Counted from the stretch's first letter, positions 8,456 through 17,442 are shown. The stretch: 64,000 nt of DNA from Paraburkholderia sp. BCC1885 (GCF_900996235.1 NZ_CAAJGM010000263.1:124001-188000); one strand, 5' to 3'. Made by a program: numbers and translations. Notes: generated by a model from the sequence alone, not told the origin.

Positions 8456-9658
8456 TTGAAAAAGCCCCACATCGTCATACTGTTTACCGTGCTGCTGGAC
8501 GCGATCGGCTTCGGGCTCATCATGCCCATTCTGCCGGGACTGCTGCATAGCCTCGCCGGCTCCGATACCGCCGTCAGCAAAAACTATGGCGCGCTGCTCG
8601 CGGTCTACGCGTTGATGCAATTCCTGTTCGCTCCCGTGCTGGGCGCACTGAGCGACCGCTTCGGGCGCTGCCCGGTGCTGCTGGCGTCGCTTGCAGGAGC
8701 GGCCGTCGATTATCTGGTGATGGCCGCGGCGCCCACTCTATCGTGGCTCTATGTGGGCCGCGTGCTGGCCGGCATCACCGGGGCCAACATGGCCGTGGCA
8801 ACCGCTTACATTACCGACGTCACGCCGGAAGCGGAACGCGCCGGGCGCTTCGGTCAGATGGGCGCGGCGTTGGGGATCGGCTTCATTGCCGGACCGGCGC
8901 TGGGCGGCTTGCTAGGCGGCTTGCATCTGCGCGCGCCCTTTCTCATGGCCGCGACAATGAACGGCCTCAATCTGTTGATGGCGTATTTCGTCTTGCCCGA
9001 ATCGCGCGAGCGCCAAAGCGGCCCGCGCGAGAAGCGCAGCATCAATGCATTCGCCGCCTTGCATCGTCTGCGCAGCATGCCGGATGCGCTGCCGCTCGTG
9101 GGCGTCTATGCCGTCATCATGCTCGCGTCGCAGGCACCCGCGACGCTGTGGATCATCTACGGAGAGAACCATTTAGGGTGGAGCACGACGATTGCGGGGG
9201 TTTCGCTGGCGGCGTTCGGCGCATGTCATGCCGTGTCGCAAGCCTTTGCCATTGGGCCGCTGGTGGCGCGCCTGGGCGAGCGCATCGCGTTGCTGCTCGG
9301 ACTCGCGGCGGACGGCCTGGGTTTGCTGCTGATGGCGATTGCGACCCGCGCGTGGATGCCTTTCGCCGTCCTGCCGCTGTTCGCGGTGGGCGGCATCACG
9401 TTACCGGCGCTGCAGGCCATGCTCGCGCGCCAGGTGGACGACAGCCGCCAGGGCGAATTGCAAGGCACGCTCACCAGCATTGCGAGTCTGATTGGGGTGG
9501 GCGGTCCTTTGGCGACCACCTGGCTCTACGCGGCCAGCCAGCACACGTGGCCGGGTCTGGTGTGGGCGATCGGCGCCGCGCTTTATCTGCTGGCGCTGCC
9601 GCTGCTGTTCAATTCGCGCGCCGGCTCACAATCAGCAGGCCGCGAGAAAGCCCACTGA
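8456..9658 (+). CDS. MFS drug efflux transporter, TetA-like
   Basis: A 400-residue inner-membrane antiporter with 12 predicted membrane segments. The N-terminus (LLDAIGFGLIMPILPGLL), the loop-2 motif GALSDRFGRCPVLL and the segment-5 motif GIGFIAGPALGGLLG are those of the TetA/DHA1 drug:proton group. The frame begins with TTG at 8456-8458, 48 bp after the LysR stop; no better in-frame ATG precedes the first membrane segment. It need not confer tetracycline resistance, because chromosomal relatives often have other substrates. Its 3' end overlaps the convergent gene at 9609 by 50 bp. Confidence 0.85.
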   Translation: MKKPHIVILFTVLLDAIGFGLIMPILPGLLHSLAGSDTAVSKNYGALLAVYALMQFLFAPVLGALSDRFGRCPVLLASLAGAAVDYLVMAAAPTLSWLYVGRVLAGITGANMAVATAYITDVTPEAERAGRFGQMGAALGIGFIAGPALGGLLGGLHLRAPFLMAATMNGLNLLMAYFVLPESRERQSGPREKRSINAFAALHRLRSMPDALPLVGVYAVIMLASQAPATLWIIYGENHLGWSTTIAGVSLAAFGACHAVSQAFAIGPLVARLGERIALLLGLAADGLGLLLMAIATRAWMPFAVLPLFAVGGITLPALQAMLARQVDDSRQGELQGTLTSIASLIGVGGPLATTWLYAASQHTWPGLVWAIGAALYLLALPLLFNSRAGSQSAGREKAH

Positions 9659-10442
9659 CGTTATCGACCGCCTGCGATGCCGCATACAACTGCGTCACCG
9701 GCACCCATACGGCCGGATACTTGTAGCGCGCCACATCGAGCAGAAGCGCGCTGTCGCTCGCGGCGTCGAAAGCCGCCAGCGGCGACCAATGACCGCCGCC
9801 CTCTTCGCCAATCTCCACGCGCCTGAAATTGAGCAGCACAAAGCGGTCGCTGTGGCCGGTCGTCTCACGGATCAGATCGCGAAACTGCGCGAGCGTGAGG
9901 TCGCCGGAATGGAATTTCTTGACCTCGACCGGGAATTCGCCCAGCACCGCGCCCAGTTGATCGAGCGTCATGCCTTCGTGTGACACGCGCGCCGCGTTGG
10001 CGATCTGCGGGTCGACGCTGCGAAAAAAATCTTCTTGCGAGAAGTACGGGAAGTCGGGGTACTGGCTCGACTCGGGACGTTTGATGCCGAGCGCATTGAG
10101 CGTCATCACCGAACTGGCCACCGAACAGTAGGCCTCGTTTCGCTGCGTTTCGAAGTACTGCGAGAGCGGCCAGTAGGACTGGTTATCGACGCCGGCCGTG
10201 AGCCGCTTCTGGCCTTCGGGCTGCGTCAGCGCGACCAGGTTCGGCGGAACGGGTAACGGGCCGTCGGCGCGTTGGGTTGCCGTTGCTGAGGCTGGAGCGT
10301 CCGCATGGCTCTGAAACGGCGGCGAAGCGCAGCCCGCCAATGCAACCAGCATGGCGGCGGCAGCACTCGCGCGCAGGCGGTTGAATCTGACCGAGCGGGC
10401 AAATGAGCGGAAGAGCGAGCGGAAGAACGAATAGTTGGACAT
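9609..10442 (-). CDS. lipoprotein of the phytochelatin synthase family
   Basis: A 277-residue exported protein with an N-terminal signal and lipobox LAGC (Cys38), so probably anchored at the cell envelope. The rest carries the papain-like phytochelatin synthase fold: catalytic Cys106 in NEAYCSVASSVMTLNALG, histidine in GGGHWSPLAAFD and aspartate in LLLDVARYKYP, followed by WVPV. Bacterial members generally cleave glutathione to gamma-Glu-Cys rather than polymerise it. ATG at 10440-10442 has a GAAGGG site. It is convergent with the TetA-like gene and overlaps it by 50 bp. The export signal is the unusual part, because glutathione is mostly cytosolic. Confidence 0.82.
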   Translation of the reverse strand: MSNYSFFRSLFRSFARSVRFNRLRASAAAAMLVALAGCASPPFQSHADAPASATATQRADGPLPVPPNLVALTQPEGQKRLTAGVDNQSYWPLSQYFETQRNEAYCSVASSVMTLNALGIKRPESSQYPDFPYFSQEDFFRSVDPQIANAARVSHEGMTLDQLGAVLGEFPVEVKKFHSGDLTLAQFRDLIRETTGHSDRFVLLNFRRVEIGEEGGGHWSPLAAFDAASDSALLLDVARYKYPAVWVPVTQLYAASQAVDNVSGLSRGLLIVSRRAN

Positions 10443-10593
10443 CGAACCCTTCTCATGCGGAGGATTTCCGCGCGATGGCTGGCTGCATCACGTGTCAGCA
10501 CCCTGCGCGCGAACCCCGGTTTTTTAACACGAAACCCGCGAGCGCGTGAGATTGGCGCCCACGTGGGCCTCTTTTCTGCGTCCTCGCATCTGC

Positions 10594-10655
10594 TTCGCAT
10601 CGCGCTACGGTGGTTCGTATCAGCGCCGTTTTGACTGCGTGCCCGGTCGTAACCT
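10594..10655 (+). promoter_or_regulatory. hrpII/PIP box with -10 element
   Basis: TTCGC at 10594-10598, 15 bases, then TTCGT at 10614-10618 match the PIP/hrpII consensus TTCGB-N15-TTCGB exactly. After a further 31 bases the hexamer TAACCT at 10650-10655 fits the YANNNT -10 element at the expected 30-32 base spacing. In Ralstonia and Xanthomonas this architecture is read by the AraC-type activators HrpB/HrpX. The downstream genes start at 10732 and 11482. Confidence 0.75.
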
Positions 10656-10731
10656 CCGTCAAGGTCCCATGACGCCACTGTGCAGTCAGTTCCCGAGACC
10701 GTCCCAAACTCTATCCCGCGAGGAGGTAACG

Positions 10732-11433
10732 ATGAACACCATATCGTCGGCTTATTTGAATTCCACGACGCCCAGTGCGCCGCCCACATCCACCGAAGGC
10801 AGCGGCAACGCCGATCAGGCTGTCGAGCAACTGCTGCAGGACATCGAGACCCTGCTCGAAGATGTCAGCGGTGACAGTTCGGGCAGCGGTTCGGGCTCCG
10901 GCTCGGGCAGCGGCATGGATCTCGGCGGCGCAGGCGCGGGGGCAGGTACGCTGCCGTCGACGGGCGCCACGCCGGCTGCTGGCGCTGGCGCTGGCGCAAC
11001 TCCGGCAGCAACGCCGGCCGCAGGTGCAGGCACAGGCGCCGCACCGGCCACGGGTGCCGCCACTACGCCGGACGCAAGCGCCAGCACGGGCGCAGGCACG
11101 AGCGCCACTTCCGGCGCGGCCGGCCAGGACCTGCACGACGTGAAGATCAACTCCACGGCGGGCGGCGAGGCGCTGCATCTGCAGGAAGACAGCCAAGGCA
11201 ATCTGTACAACGGCAGCGGCGACGACGTGGGCCACGTCGGCGCGGACGGCTCGATTTCGCTGAATTCCGGCGCCACGCAGGAAATCCAGCGTCTCGAGAC
11301 GGGCGGCAATCCGCTCGAAGCCCTCACCGGCAAGGAAGCCAAACCGGACACGGAAGACGGCGGCAATGCCGTGTTCTCGTCGTCGGAAGTCACGATCTCG
11401 GCTGGCGACCTGGACCAGAAGAACGACTTCTAA
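10732..11433 (+). CDS. Gly/Ala-rich harpin-like protein, probable type III secreted substrate
   Basis: A 233-residue acidic protein with no cysteine and no signal peptide. The N-terminus is Ser/Thr-rich (about 1-25), followed by a short acidic helix (VEQLLQDIETLLEDV), a low-complexity Gly-Ser then Gly-Ala-Thr-Pro stretch (about 50-132), and a structured acidic C-terminus (HDVKINSTAGGEAL to QKNDF). The start ATG at 10732 follows a strong AGGAGG at 10721-10726. Heat-stable, Gly-rich, Cys-free composition is typical of harpins, and the hrpII box upstream and HrpB1-like gene 48 bp downstream support that reading. No pectate-lyase domain is seen. Function is inferred from composition and context, not from a recognised family. 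Confidence 0.65.
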   Translation: MNTISSAYLNSTTPSAPPTSTEGSGNADQAVEQLLQDIETLLEDVSGDSSGSGSGSGSGSGMDLGGAGAGAGTLPSTGATPAAGAGAGATPAATPAAGAGTGAAPATGAATTPDASASTGAGTSATSGAAGQDLHDVKINSTAGGEALHLQEDSQGNLYNGSGDDVGHVGADGSISLNSGATQEIQRLETGGNPLEALTGKEAKPDTEDGGNAVFSSSEVTISAGDLDQKNDF

Positions 11434-11481
11434 CCGGCGTGGATTCAGGACGCCGTTCGTCAGGCCAACCGGAGGGCGGCG

Positions 11482-11970
11482 ATGCAGGCAAATCACGGTG
11501 CGGCCTATCTCTCATGCCGTGACGATGTGATCGCACTGCTATTGAAGATCTTCACGCTCGGCTTGAAGGATGCCCCGCGTGAAGATCTCGAAGACATGCT
11601 GCTCGCGTTGCGGGTCTTGCGCCGCGACGCGCTGCCGATCGACCTCGGCGAAGTACGCCTCCATATCCGCGGCGCGGACTGGATCGGCGCCGTGCGCCTT
11701 CTCAAGCGGCTCGAATGGGCCGAGAAGGCCAACACGGCGTCGATCGCCTTGCTGGCCGGATGCCTCTTCAAGCTCAACGACAGCGAATGGCGCCGCTACG
11801 CCTCAAAAGTGCTGCGCGATGGGGGCAATCCGGCAGCCCTCGCGCTGGTCGGCAAATTCATGCAGCTCGACGAAACCGCGCGGCCCGTGCACGAAGTGGG
11901 CGGCGGCGACGAACTGCGCACGCGGATCGCCGACGTCGTGCATCGCGGCGGCGGACCTTCGGCGTTTTAG
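11482..11970 (+). CDS. HrpB1/HrpK-family type III secretion protein
   Basis: A 162-residue, mainly helical cytosolic protein. The pattern YLSCRDDVIALLLKIF, then EDLEDMLLALRVLR, DWIGAVRLLKRLEW and LLAGCLFKLNDSEW follows the tetratricopeptide-like HrpB1/HrpK family of Ralstonia and Xanthomonas hrp clusters, which is needed for type III secretion there though its exact job is unclear. ATG at 11482 has a GGAGG site at 11471-11475. It is 48 bp downstream of the harpin-like gene and probably co-transcribed from the hrpII promoter. No other secretion genes lie in this window, so the apparatus must be elsewhere or absent. Confidence 0.72.
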   Translation: MQANHGAAYLSCRDDVIALLLKIFTLGLKDAPREDLEDMLLALRVLRRDALPIDLGEVRLHIRGADWIGAVRLLKRLEWAEKANTASIALLAGCLFKLNDSEWRRYASKVLRDGGNPAALALVGKFMQLDETARPVHEVGGGDELRTRIADVVHRGGGPSAF

Positions 11971-12231
11971 CCACACTCCTGTGTTACTGCTGCAGGCGTA
12001 ACCACGCCTCACGATTTTTTCCGCTCTATCATCGGTACAGCGCCTGCTTGTCGGCCACGCTTGTCGGCCATGCTTATTGGCCGCGCTCTCCAGTCACATT
12101 TACTGTGGTTTTTATGGCATACACATTTGAACTTTGCGTAGCCTTGGACTAGCATGCGCGCCTTGGACATTCGCAGCGAGTGCATCGCAGCCATTCGCCC
12201 GGTTCCCTGCTAATTCCCGGAGCTTACAAGT

Positions 12232-13398
12232 ATGAAAAAGTCTTTGCTGGCACTCGCGCTATCAGGAGCATTCGCCATCACGGCGCACGCGCAAAGCAGC
12301 GTGACCCTGTACGGCCTGATCGATACGGGCCTCGTCTACAGCAACAACCAGACGGGTCACAAGAGCTGGCAGGAAGTCAGCAGCGCCACGCAGAATACGG
12401 TGTTCGGCCTCAAGGGCTCGGAAGACCTGGGCGGCGGCTTGCACGCCACCTTCAAGCTCGAACAGGGGTTCAACCTGAATAACGGCAGCGAAGCGTTCCC
12501 CGGCGACGGCTTCGGCTCGCAAGCCTGGGTCGGCCTGCAAAGCGACCAGTACGGCACGCTGAGCCTGGGCCGCCAGTTCGACGTGCTCAACGACCTGCTC
12601 GGTCCGCTCAGCGCCGAAAGCAACACATGGGGCGGCAATCTCGCGGCGCATCCGTTCGAAAACGACAACCTCGCGGCCGATTCCGTCGTGATCAACAATG
12701 CTGTCAAGTACACGAGCCCGACGTATCACGGCATCACCGTCGAAAGCATGTATGCCTTCAGCAACAAGGCAGGCGGTTTCTCGAACAACCGCGTGTACGG
12801 CTTTAGCGCGGGCTATTCGCAAGGCCCGGTGAACCTTGCGGCCGGCTATCTGCAGTTCAACAACGCGGGCGGCGGCGTGGCCGGCACCAATGCGAACGGC
12901 GCCATTGCACAGAACGACGGCAGCGCGGACTTCGTCGCGCAGCGTCAGCGCATCTGGGGCGCGGGCGGCAACTACACGTTCGGCCCGGCGACCATTGGTC
13001 TCGTATGGAGCCACACGCAACTCGACAACCTGGCAAGCGTGTTCTCGTTCGGCCTCGGTGACTACATCCCGCTTGGCGGCAGCCTGCGTCTGGACAACTA
13101 CGAAGTCAATGCACGCTACGCGCTGACGCCGGCCTTGAGCGTCTCGGGTTCATATACGTTCACGGACGGGGCGTTCGGCGATGGCGCGACGAGCGCCACT
13201 CCGGCGTGGAATTCGGTGATGTTGCAGACGGATTACTCGCTGAGCAAGCGCACCGACTTCTATCTGGAAGGCGTGTACCAGCACGTGCATGGCGCACCTG
13301 CCGGCTCGGTGCTAAGCGATGCGATGATCAATACGCTGTCGCCGTCGTCGAGCGGCACGCAAGTAGCGGTGACCGTAGGCTTGCGTCACACGTTCTGA
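12232..13398 (+). CDS. outer-membrane porin (Burkholderia type)
   Basis: A 388-residue general diffusion porin. Residues 1-20 are a signal peptide ending in AHAQ; the mature protein starts SSVTLYGLIDTGLVY, the standard opening of beta-proteobacterial 16-strand porins, and ends in GLRHTF with the terminal Phe needed for outer-membrane assembly. Conserved porin blocks are FGLKGSEDLGGGLHATFKLE and WVGLQSDQYGTLSLGRQ. ATG at 12232 lies in AAGTATG without a strong Shine-Dalgarno. It stands alone, with 261 bp of upstream non-coding sequence and a 13-bp hairpin downstream. Substrate selectivity cannot be read from sequence. Confidence 0.93.
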   Translation: MKKSLLALALSGAFAITAHAQSSVTLYGLIDTGLVYSNNQTGHKSWQEVSSATQNTVFGLKGSEDLGGGLHATFKLEQGFNLNNGSEAFPGDGFGSQAWVGLQSDQYGTLSLGRQFDVLNDLLGPLSAESNTWGGNLAAHPFENDNLAADSVVINNAVKYTSPTYHGITVESMYAFSNKAGGFSNNRVYGFSAGYSQGPVNLAAGYLQFNNAGGGVAGTNANGAIAQNDGSADFVAQRQRIWGAGGNYTFGPATIGLVWSHTQLDNLASVFSFGLGDYIPLGGSLRLDNYEVNARYALTPALSVSGSYTFTDGAFGDGATSATPAWNSVMLQTDYSLSKRTDFYLEGVYQHVHGAPAGSVLSDAMINTLSPSSSGTQVAVTVGLRHTF

Positions 13399-13414
13399 TG
13401 GTGTGACCTGAGGA

Positions 13415-13453
13415 GATCAAGCGGCACGCTGTGCTTCGCGGTGCCGCTTGATC
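13415..13453. terminator. 13-bp perfect hairpin between the porin and mmsB
   Basis: GATCAAGCGGCAC at 13415-13427 pairs perfectly with 13441-13453 across a 13-base spacer. It lies between two convergent genes and has no long T tract, so it is probably a bidirectional, T-poor terminator or transcript-stabilising hairpin. Confidence 0.65.
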
Positions 13454-13470
13454 ACCCCACCGCCTGCGTA

Positions 13471-14361
13471 TCAAACTTCCTTCGCCTGATACAGCTTGAT
13501 CACAGCCGAAAAATCCAGGCGCCCTGCTCCCTTCGTGCTCATCGTCTGATACAACTGCTGCGCCAGCGCGCCCAGATACACCGGTTGACGCGCGTGTTTC
13601 GCGGCATCCGTGGCGAGGCCCAGGTCCTTCAGCATCAGATCCGTACCGAAGCCGCCGGTATAGCCACGCGTCGACGGCGCCGTTTCGATCACACCCGGGA
13701 ACGGGTTGTACGTGTCGGAACTCCAGCAACGGCCGGTCGAAGTGTTGATGATCCCGCCCAGCACCTTCGGATCGATGCCGAGCGCCGCACCCAGCGACAT
13801 GGCTTCGGCGACCCCCGCCATCGTGATGCCCAGCACCAGGTTATTGCAGATCTTCGCCACCTGCCCGGTGCCGGTATCGCCGCAATGCACGATGTTCTTG
13901 CCCATTGCCGACAGCACCGGTTTGACCTGCTCGTACACCGTCGCGTGGCCGCCCACCATGAAGGTGAGCGTGCCTGCCGCCGCGCCGCCCGTGCCGCCCG
14001 AAACCGGCGCGTCGACGAATGCATTGCCGTGCTGCGCCGCAAGCTCCGCGAAGGCCTTCACGCTCGCCGGGTCGATCGTGCTCGAATCGATGATGGTCAC
14101 GCCTTTGGCGATGCCGGCCAATACGCCGTCGGCGGCGGTGAGCACGCTGCGCACGTGAGCCGCCGCGGGCAGCATCGTAATGACATATTCGACGTCCGTC
14201 ACCGCGGCCTTCGGCGAGGCCGCCGCTTTGGCGCCCGCGTCGACCAACGCCTGCACGGCCTGGGCGTTCAGATCGAACACGTTCACCGCATGGCCGGCTT
14301 TCAGCAGGTTGTGCGCCATCGGCGCGCCCATATTGCCGAGTCCGATAAAACCGATCTTCAT
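13471..14361 (-). CDS. mmsB: 3-hydroxyisobutyrate dehydrogenase
   Basis: NAD-dependent oxidation of 3-hydroxyisobutyrate to methylmalonate semialdehyde in valine degradation. The 296-residue product begins MKIGFIGLGNMGAPMAHNLL (Rossmann GxGxxG plus the family signature), carries the substrate motif DAPVSGGTGGAAAGTL near residue 120 and the catalytic lysine segment GQVAKICNNL near 170. ATG at 14359-14361 follows GGGGAG; the longer open frame adds 21 unrelated residues. It lies 66 bp downstream of mmsA on the same strand. The related tartronate semialdehyde reductases look similar, but the mmsA neighbour favours this assignment. Confidence 0.92.
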   Translation of the reverse strand: MKIGFIGLGNMGAPMAHNLLKAGHAVNVFDLNAQAVQALVDAGAKAAASPKAAVTDVEYVITMLPAAAHVRSVLTAADGVLAGIAKGVTIIDSSTIDPASVKAFAELAAQHGNAFVDAPVSGGTGGAAAGTLTFMVGGHATVYEQVKPVLSAMGKNIVHCGDTGTGQVAKICNNLVLGITMAGVAEAMSLGAALGIDPKVLGGIINTSTGRCWSSDTYNPFPGVIETAPSTRGYTGGFGTDLMLKDLGLATDAAKHARQPVYLGALAQQLYQTMSTKGAGRLDFSAVIKLYQAKEV

Positions 14362-14427
14362 GATTGCGTCTCCCCTTGCTGATTCAGAATGCTGCGCGCC
14401 CCGGGCGTGCTGCCAGGGGCTCATCGG

Positions 14428-15954
14428 CTAGCGCAGGCTGATGGTGGTATTGACGCCATCGTTGACGGTCGCGTCGTCGAACCAGCGCGCGGTGACCGTT
14501 TTGGTCTGCGTGTAGAACTGCACGACCTGCTTGCCATAGGGACCGAGATCGCCTAGCTTCGAACCGCGCGAACCCGTGAAGCTGAAATACGGCACCGGCA
14601 CCGGAATCGGAATATTGATGCCCACCTGGCCCACGTCGATATCGCTCTGGAATTTGCGTGCCGCCGCGCCGCTCTGCGTGAAGAGGCCGACACCGTTGCC
14701 CATCGGATTGCGGTTGACAAGCGCGATCGCGTCGTCGAGTGTCGGCACGCTCAGTACCACCAGCACTGGCCCAAAAATTTCGGTGCGGTAGATTTCCATT
14801 TCAGGGGTGACGTCGGTGAAGATCGTCGGGCCGATGAAATTGCCTTCTTCGTAGCCCTTTACCTTGACGCCGCGGCCATCGAGAGCCAGCGTCGCGCCCT
14901 CTTTCACGCCGGCTTCGATCAGGCCAAGAATGCGTTGCTTCGCCGCGCGCGACACCACCGGGCCGATGTCCGTGCCCGCTTCGTTACCCGCGTTGACCTT
15001 CAGCGTTTTGGCTTTTTCGACCAGATCCGGCAACCACTGTTGCGAGGCGCCCACCAGCACGACCACCGACGTCGCCATGCAACGCTGGCCCGCTGCGCCA
15101 AAGCCGGCGCCTGCGAGCGCGTTCAAGGTCTGTTCGCGGTTCGCATCGGGCAACACGACGGCGTGATTCTTCGCGCCCATCATCGACTGCACGCGCTTGC
15201 CGTGTTCACTGCCGAGGCGATATACGTGCGTGCCTACCGCCGTCGAACCGACGAACGAGATCGCCTTGATCAGCTCATGCGTGCACAGCGCATCCACGAC
15301 TTCCTTGCCGCCATGCACGACATTCAGCACGCCCTTCGGAATGCCGGCCTCGATGGCCAGTTCGACCAGCTGCATGGTCGACAGCGGATCCTGTTCCGAG
15401 GGCTTCAGCACGAACGTATTGCCGCAAACGATCGCCATGGGGAACATCCAAAGCGGGATCATCGCCGGGAAGTTGAAGGGTGTGATGCCGGCGCATACGC
15501 CGAGCGGCTGACGCAACGTGTACGTGTCCACGCTGCCCGCGACATTCTCGGCGAACTCGCCCTGCTGCAGCGTGCCGATCGAGCAGGCATGTTCGACCAC
15601 TTCGAGGCCGCGGAAGATATCGCCTTCGGCATCGGGAATCGTCTTGCCCTGCTCCGCCGACAAGGTCTTCGCAATCCGCGGCATGTGCTCACGAATCAGC
15701 GCCTGATACTTCAGCATGATGCGCATACGCGCGCCGATCGGTGTGTTTTTCCACGTGGCAAAGGCGGCGTGGGCGCAACGGATAGCCGCATCCACCTCTT
15801 CGGCCGTCGCAAACGGCACACGTGCCAGCACTTCCTGAGTCGCCGGGTTGACGATATCGCGCCATTCGCGCGTGTTCGATTCGACGAACTCTCCGTTGAT
15901 CAGCAGCTTGACGGTGCTGACATTCACGTTCGACGCCTGGGTAACAGCATTCAT
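14428..15954 (-). CDS. mmsA: CoA-acylating methylmalonate-semialdehyde dehydrogenase
   Basis: Converts methylmalonate semialdehyde, NAD and CoA to propionyl-CoA (also malonate semialdehyde to acetyl-CoA). The 508-residue aldehyde dehydrogenase carries the family-specific GAKNHAVVLPDAN segment, the catalytic cysteine in GAAGQRCMATSVVVLVG and the C-terminal FTGSRGSKLGDLG. ATG at 15952-15954 opens MNAVTQASNV. It is followed by mmsB (66 bp) and preceded on the same strand by an MHS-family transporter gene (64 bp), suggesting a three-gene unit for branched-chain amino-acid or related acid catabolism. Confidence 0.94.
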   Translation of the reverse strand: MNAVTQASNVNVSTVKLLINGEFVESNTREWRDIVNPATQEVLARVPFATAEEVDAAIRCAHAAFATWKNTPIGARMRIMLKYQALIREHMPRIAKTLSAEQGKTIPDAEGDIFRGLEVVEHACSIGTLQQGEFAENVAGSVDTYTLRQPLGVCAGITPFNFPAMIPLWMFPMAIVCGNTFVLKPSEQDPLSTMQLVELAIEAGIPKGVLNVVHGGKEVVDALCTHELIKAISFVGSTAVGTHVYRLGSEHGKRVQSMMGAKNHAVVLPDANREQTLNALAGAGFGAAGQRCMATSVVVLVGASQQWLPDLVEKAKTLKVNAGNEAGTDIGPVVSRAAKQRILGLIEAGVKEGATLALDGRGVKVKGYEEGNFIGPTIFTDVTPEMEIYRTEIFGPVLVVLSVPTLDDAIALVNRNPMGNGVGLFTQSGAAARKFQSDIDVGQVGINIPIPVPVPYFSFTGSRGSKLGDLGPYGKQVVQFYTQTKTVTARWFDDATVNDGVNTTISLR

Positions 15955-16018
15955 GATCGGCTCTCTTGGTTGGATTCGAATAGATCAGGTCAGGATTGAC
16001 GGGGATGCAAGGCGCGGG

Positions 16019-17335
16019 CTAGGCATCGGCACGCGCGCGCATCAGCAGCGTGCAGAGCACCGCGATGACGCCCAGCGTCACCATATAAGCCACCACGTAT
16101 TGCGGACGGCCGGCGCCTACTGCAAGCAGGGCGGTTGCGATCATCGGCGCGATGCCGCCGCCCAGCACGCCCGCAATCTGCACCGACAGCGAGATGCCGC
16201 TATAGCGGATCTCGGCCGGAAACTGCGAGGCAAACAATTGCGACTCCGGTGCATACAGAATCGGGAATACGACACCCACGCCCAGCACCATCGCCCACCA
16301 GACAGTCAGAGGATCGCGCGTGCCGAGCATCGCAAAGAACGGCGCCGCGAACAGGCACATGACGACGAGGCCGATCAGAAACAGACGCTTCTGGCCGATG
16401 CGGTCACTCAGATAACCGCAGAAGGGCATGGTGAACAGCGACAGCACAGCGCCCGCAGTAATCGCATGCAGGATCGCGGCCTTGGGAATCTTCAACTGGT
16501 TGGCGGCATACGCCAGTGCGAAAGCAACTACCAGGTAGAACCAGGTATTTTCCGCGCTGCGTGCGCCAATGATGATCAGCAGTTCACGCGGGTGACGCCG
16601 CATGGCTTCGAGGATCGGCGCCTTGACCGGTTCGCCGCGCGCTTTCACCCGCTCGAAGTCCGGCGATTCCGGCACCCGCACCCGGATGACCCAGCCGATC
16701 ACCACCAGCGCGATGCTGGCGAGAAATGGAATGCGCCAGCCCCACGCCAGCAGATCGGCTTCCGGCAGCGCGGTAACGGCGGCCATCGCCAGCGAAGACA
16801 GGATCAGCCCAAAACCCACGCCGGTTTGCGGCAAGCTGCCAAAGAAGCCTTTGCGGCCCGGCGGCGCGTGTTCCACCGCCATCAACACGGCACCGCCCCA
16901 TTCGCCGCCCACCGCCATGCCTTGCAGAAACCGCATCGCCACCAGCAAACCGGCGGCCCAGTAGCCGATGCTCTGATACGACGGAATCAGCCCGATCACC
17001 ATGCTCGGAATGCCCATCAGCAGCAGGGTGACGAGCAGCATCGACTTACGGCCGATGCGGTCGCCGAAGTGGCCGAACACGATGCCGCCCATCGGCCGGC
17101 CGATAAACCCCACGCCATAAGTTGCAAACGCGGCCAGCGTGCCGAGGATGGGATCGAGCGTGGGAAAGAAGATCTTGTTGAAGACCAGCGCGGCAGCCGT
17201 GCCGTAGAGGAAGAAGTCATACCATTCGATGGTGGTGCCGGCCATGCTGGCCCACCCGGCGAGCAGGTAGTCCCGCGCGCGCCTGGGAAGCGGCGCGGCA
17301 ACTGCCGCCCGCTCGGGGGTCGATTGCATCTGCAT
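16019..17335 (-). CDS. MFS transporter, metabolite:proton symporter (MHS) family
   Basis: A 438-residue inner-membrane transporter with 12 predicted segments. TTIEWYDFFLYGTAAAL near residue 35 and GHFGDRIGRKSMLL near 90 are the MHS signatures, and RFLQGMAVGGEWGGAVL near 140 is the third shared block. It is the first gene of the unit MHS transporter-mmsA-mmsB, so it may import a substrate such as a branched-chain keto or hydroxy acid; that is inference from position. It is divergent from the LysR gene at 17521 with a 185-bp shared control region. Confidence 0.87.
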   Translation of the reverse strand: MQMQSTPERAAVAAPLPRRARDYLLAGWASMAGTTIEWYDFFLYGTAAALVFNKIFFPTLDPILGTLAAFATYGVGFIGRPMGGIVFGHFGDRIGRKSMLLVTLLLMGIPSMVIGLIPSYQSIGYWAAGLLVAMRFLQGMAVGGEWGGAVLMAVEHAPPGRKGFFGSLPQTGVGFGLILSSLAMAAVTALPEADLLAWGWRIPFLASIALVVIGWVIRVRVPESPDFERVKARGEPVKAPILEAMRRHPRELLIIIGARSAENTWFYLVVAFALAYAANQLKIPKAAILHAITAGAVLSLFTMPFCGYLSDRIGQKRLFLIGLVVMCLFAAPFFAMLGTRDPLTVWWAMVLGVGVVFPILYAPESQLFASQFPAEIRYSGISLSVQIAGVLGGGIAPMIATALLAVGAGRPQYVVAYMVTLGVIAVLCTLLMRARADA

Positions 17336-17432
17336 GCTGTTGTCTCCGGTTTTTTTGTGGGCTTGCCCGCTGTATAAATGGCGCGGGCCGCCTTGGCCGT
17401 GGTTGTTCCAGCGGCTTGCATCCGAGTATAGT

Positions 17433-17442
17433 TATTCGAATA
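17433..17442. promoter_or_regulatory. TATTCGAATA palindrome in the MHS/LysR divergent promoter
   Basis: A perfect 10-bp palindrome lies about midway between the divergent start codons at 17335 and 17521. The surrounding TATAGTTATTCGAATATCC is AT-rich amid GC-rich flanks, as expected for a LysR-type T-N11-A site or an overlapping promoter. Confidence 0.45.

Noticed and set aside
10648..10674. GTAACC within the hrp promoter as a second SigF-type site
   Set aside because: Sixteen bases downstream the sequence reads GACG rather than CGAA, so it does not fit the SigF model.
10711..11496. Minus-strand Ala/Arg-rich open frame opposite the harpin-like gene
   Set aside because: Low-complexity shadow of the Gly/Ser/Ala repeats; the plus-strand gene has an AGGAGG site and promoter.
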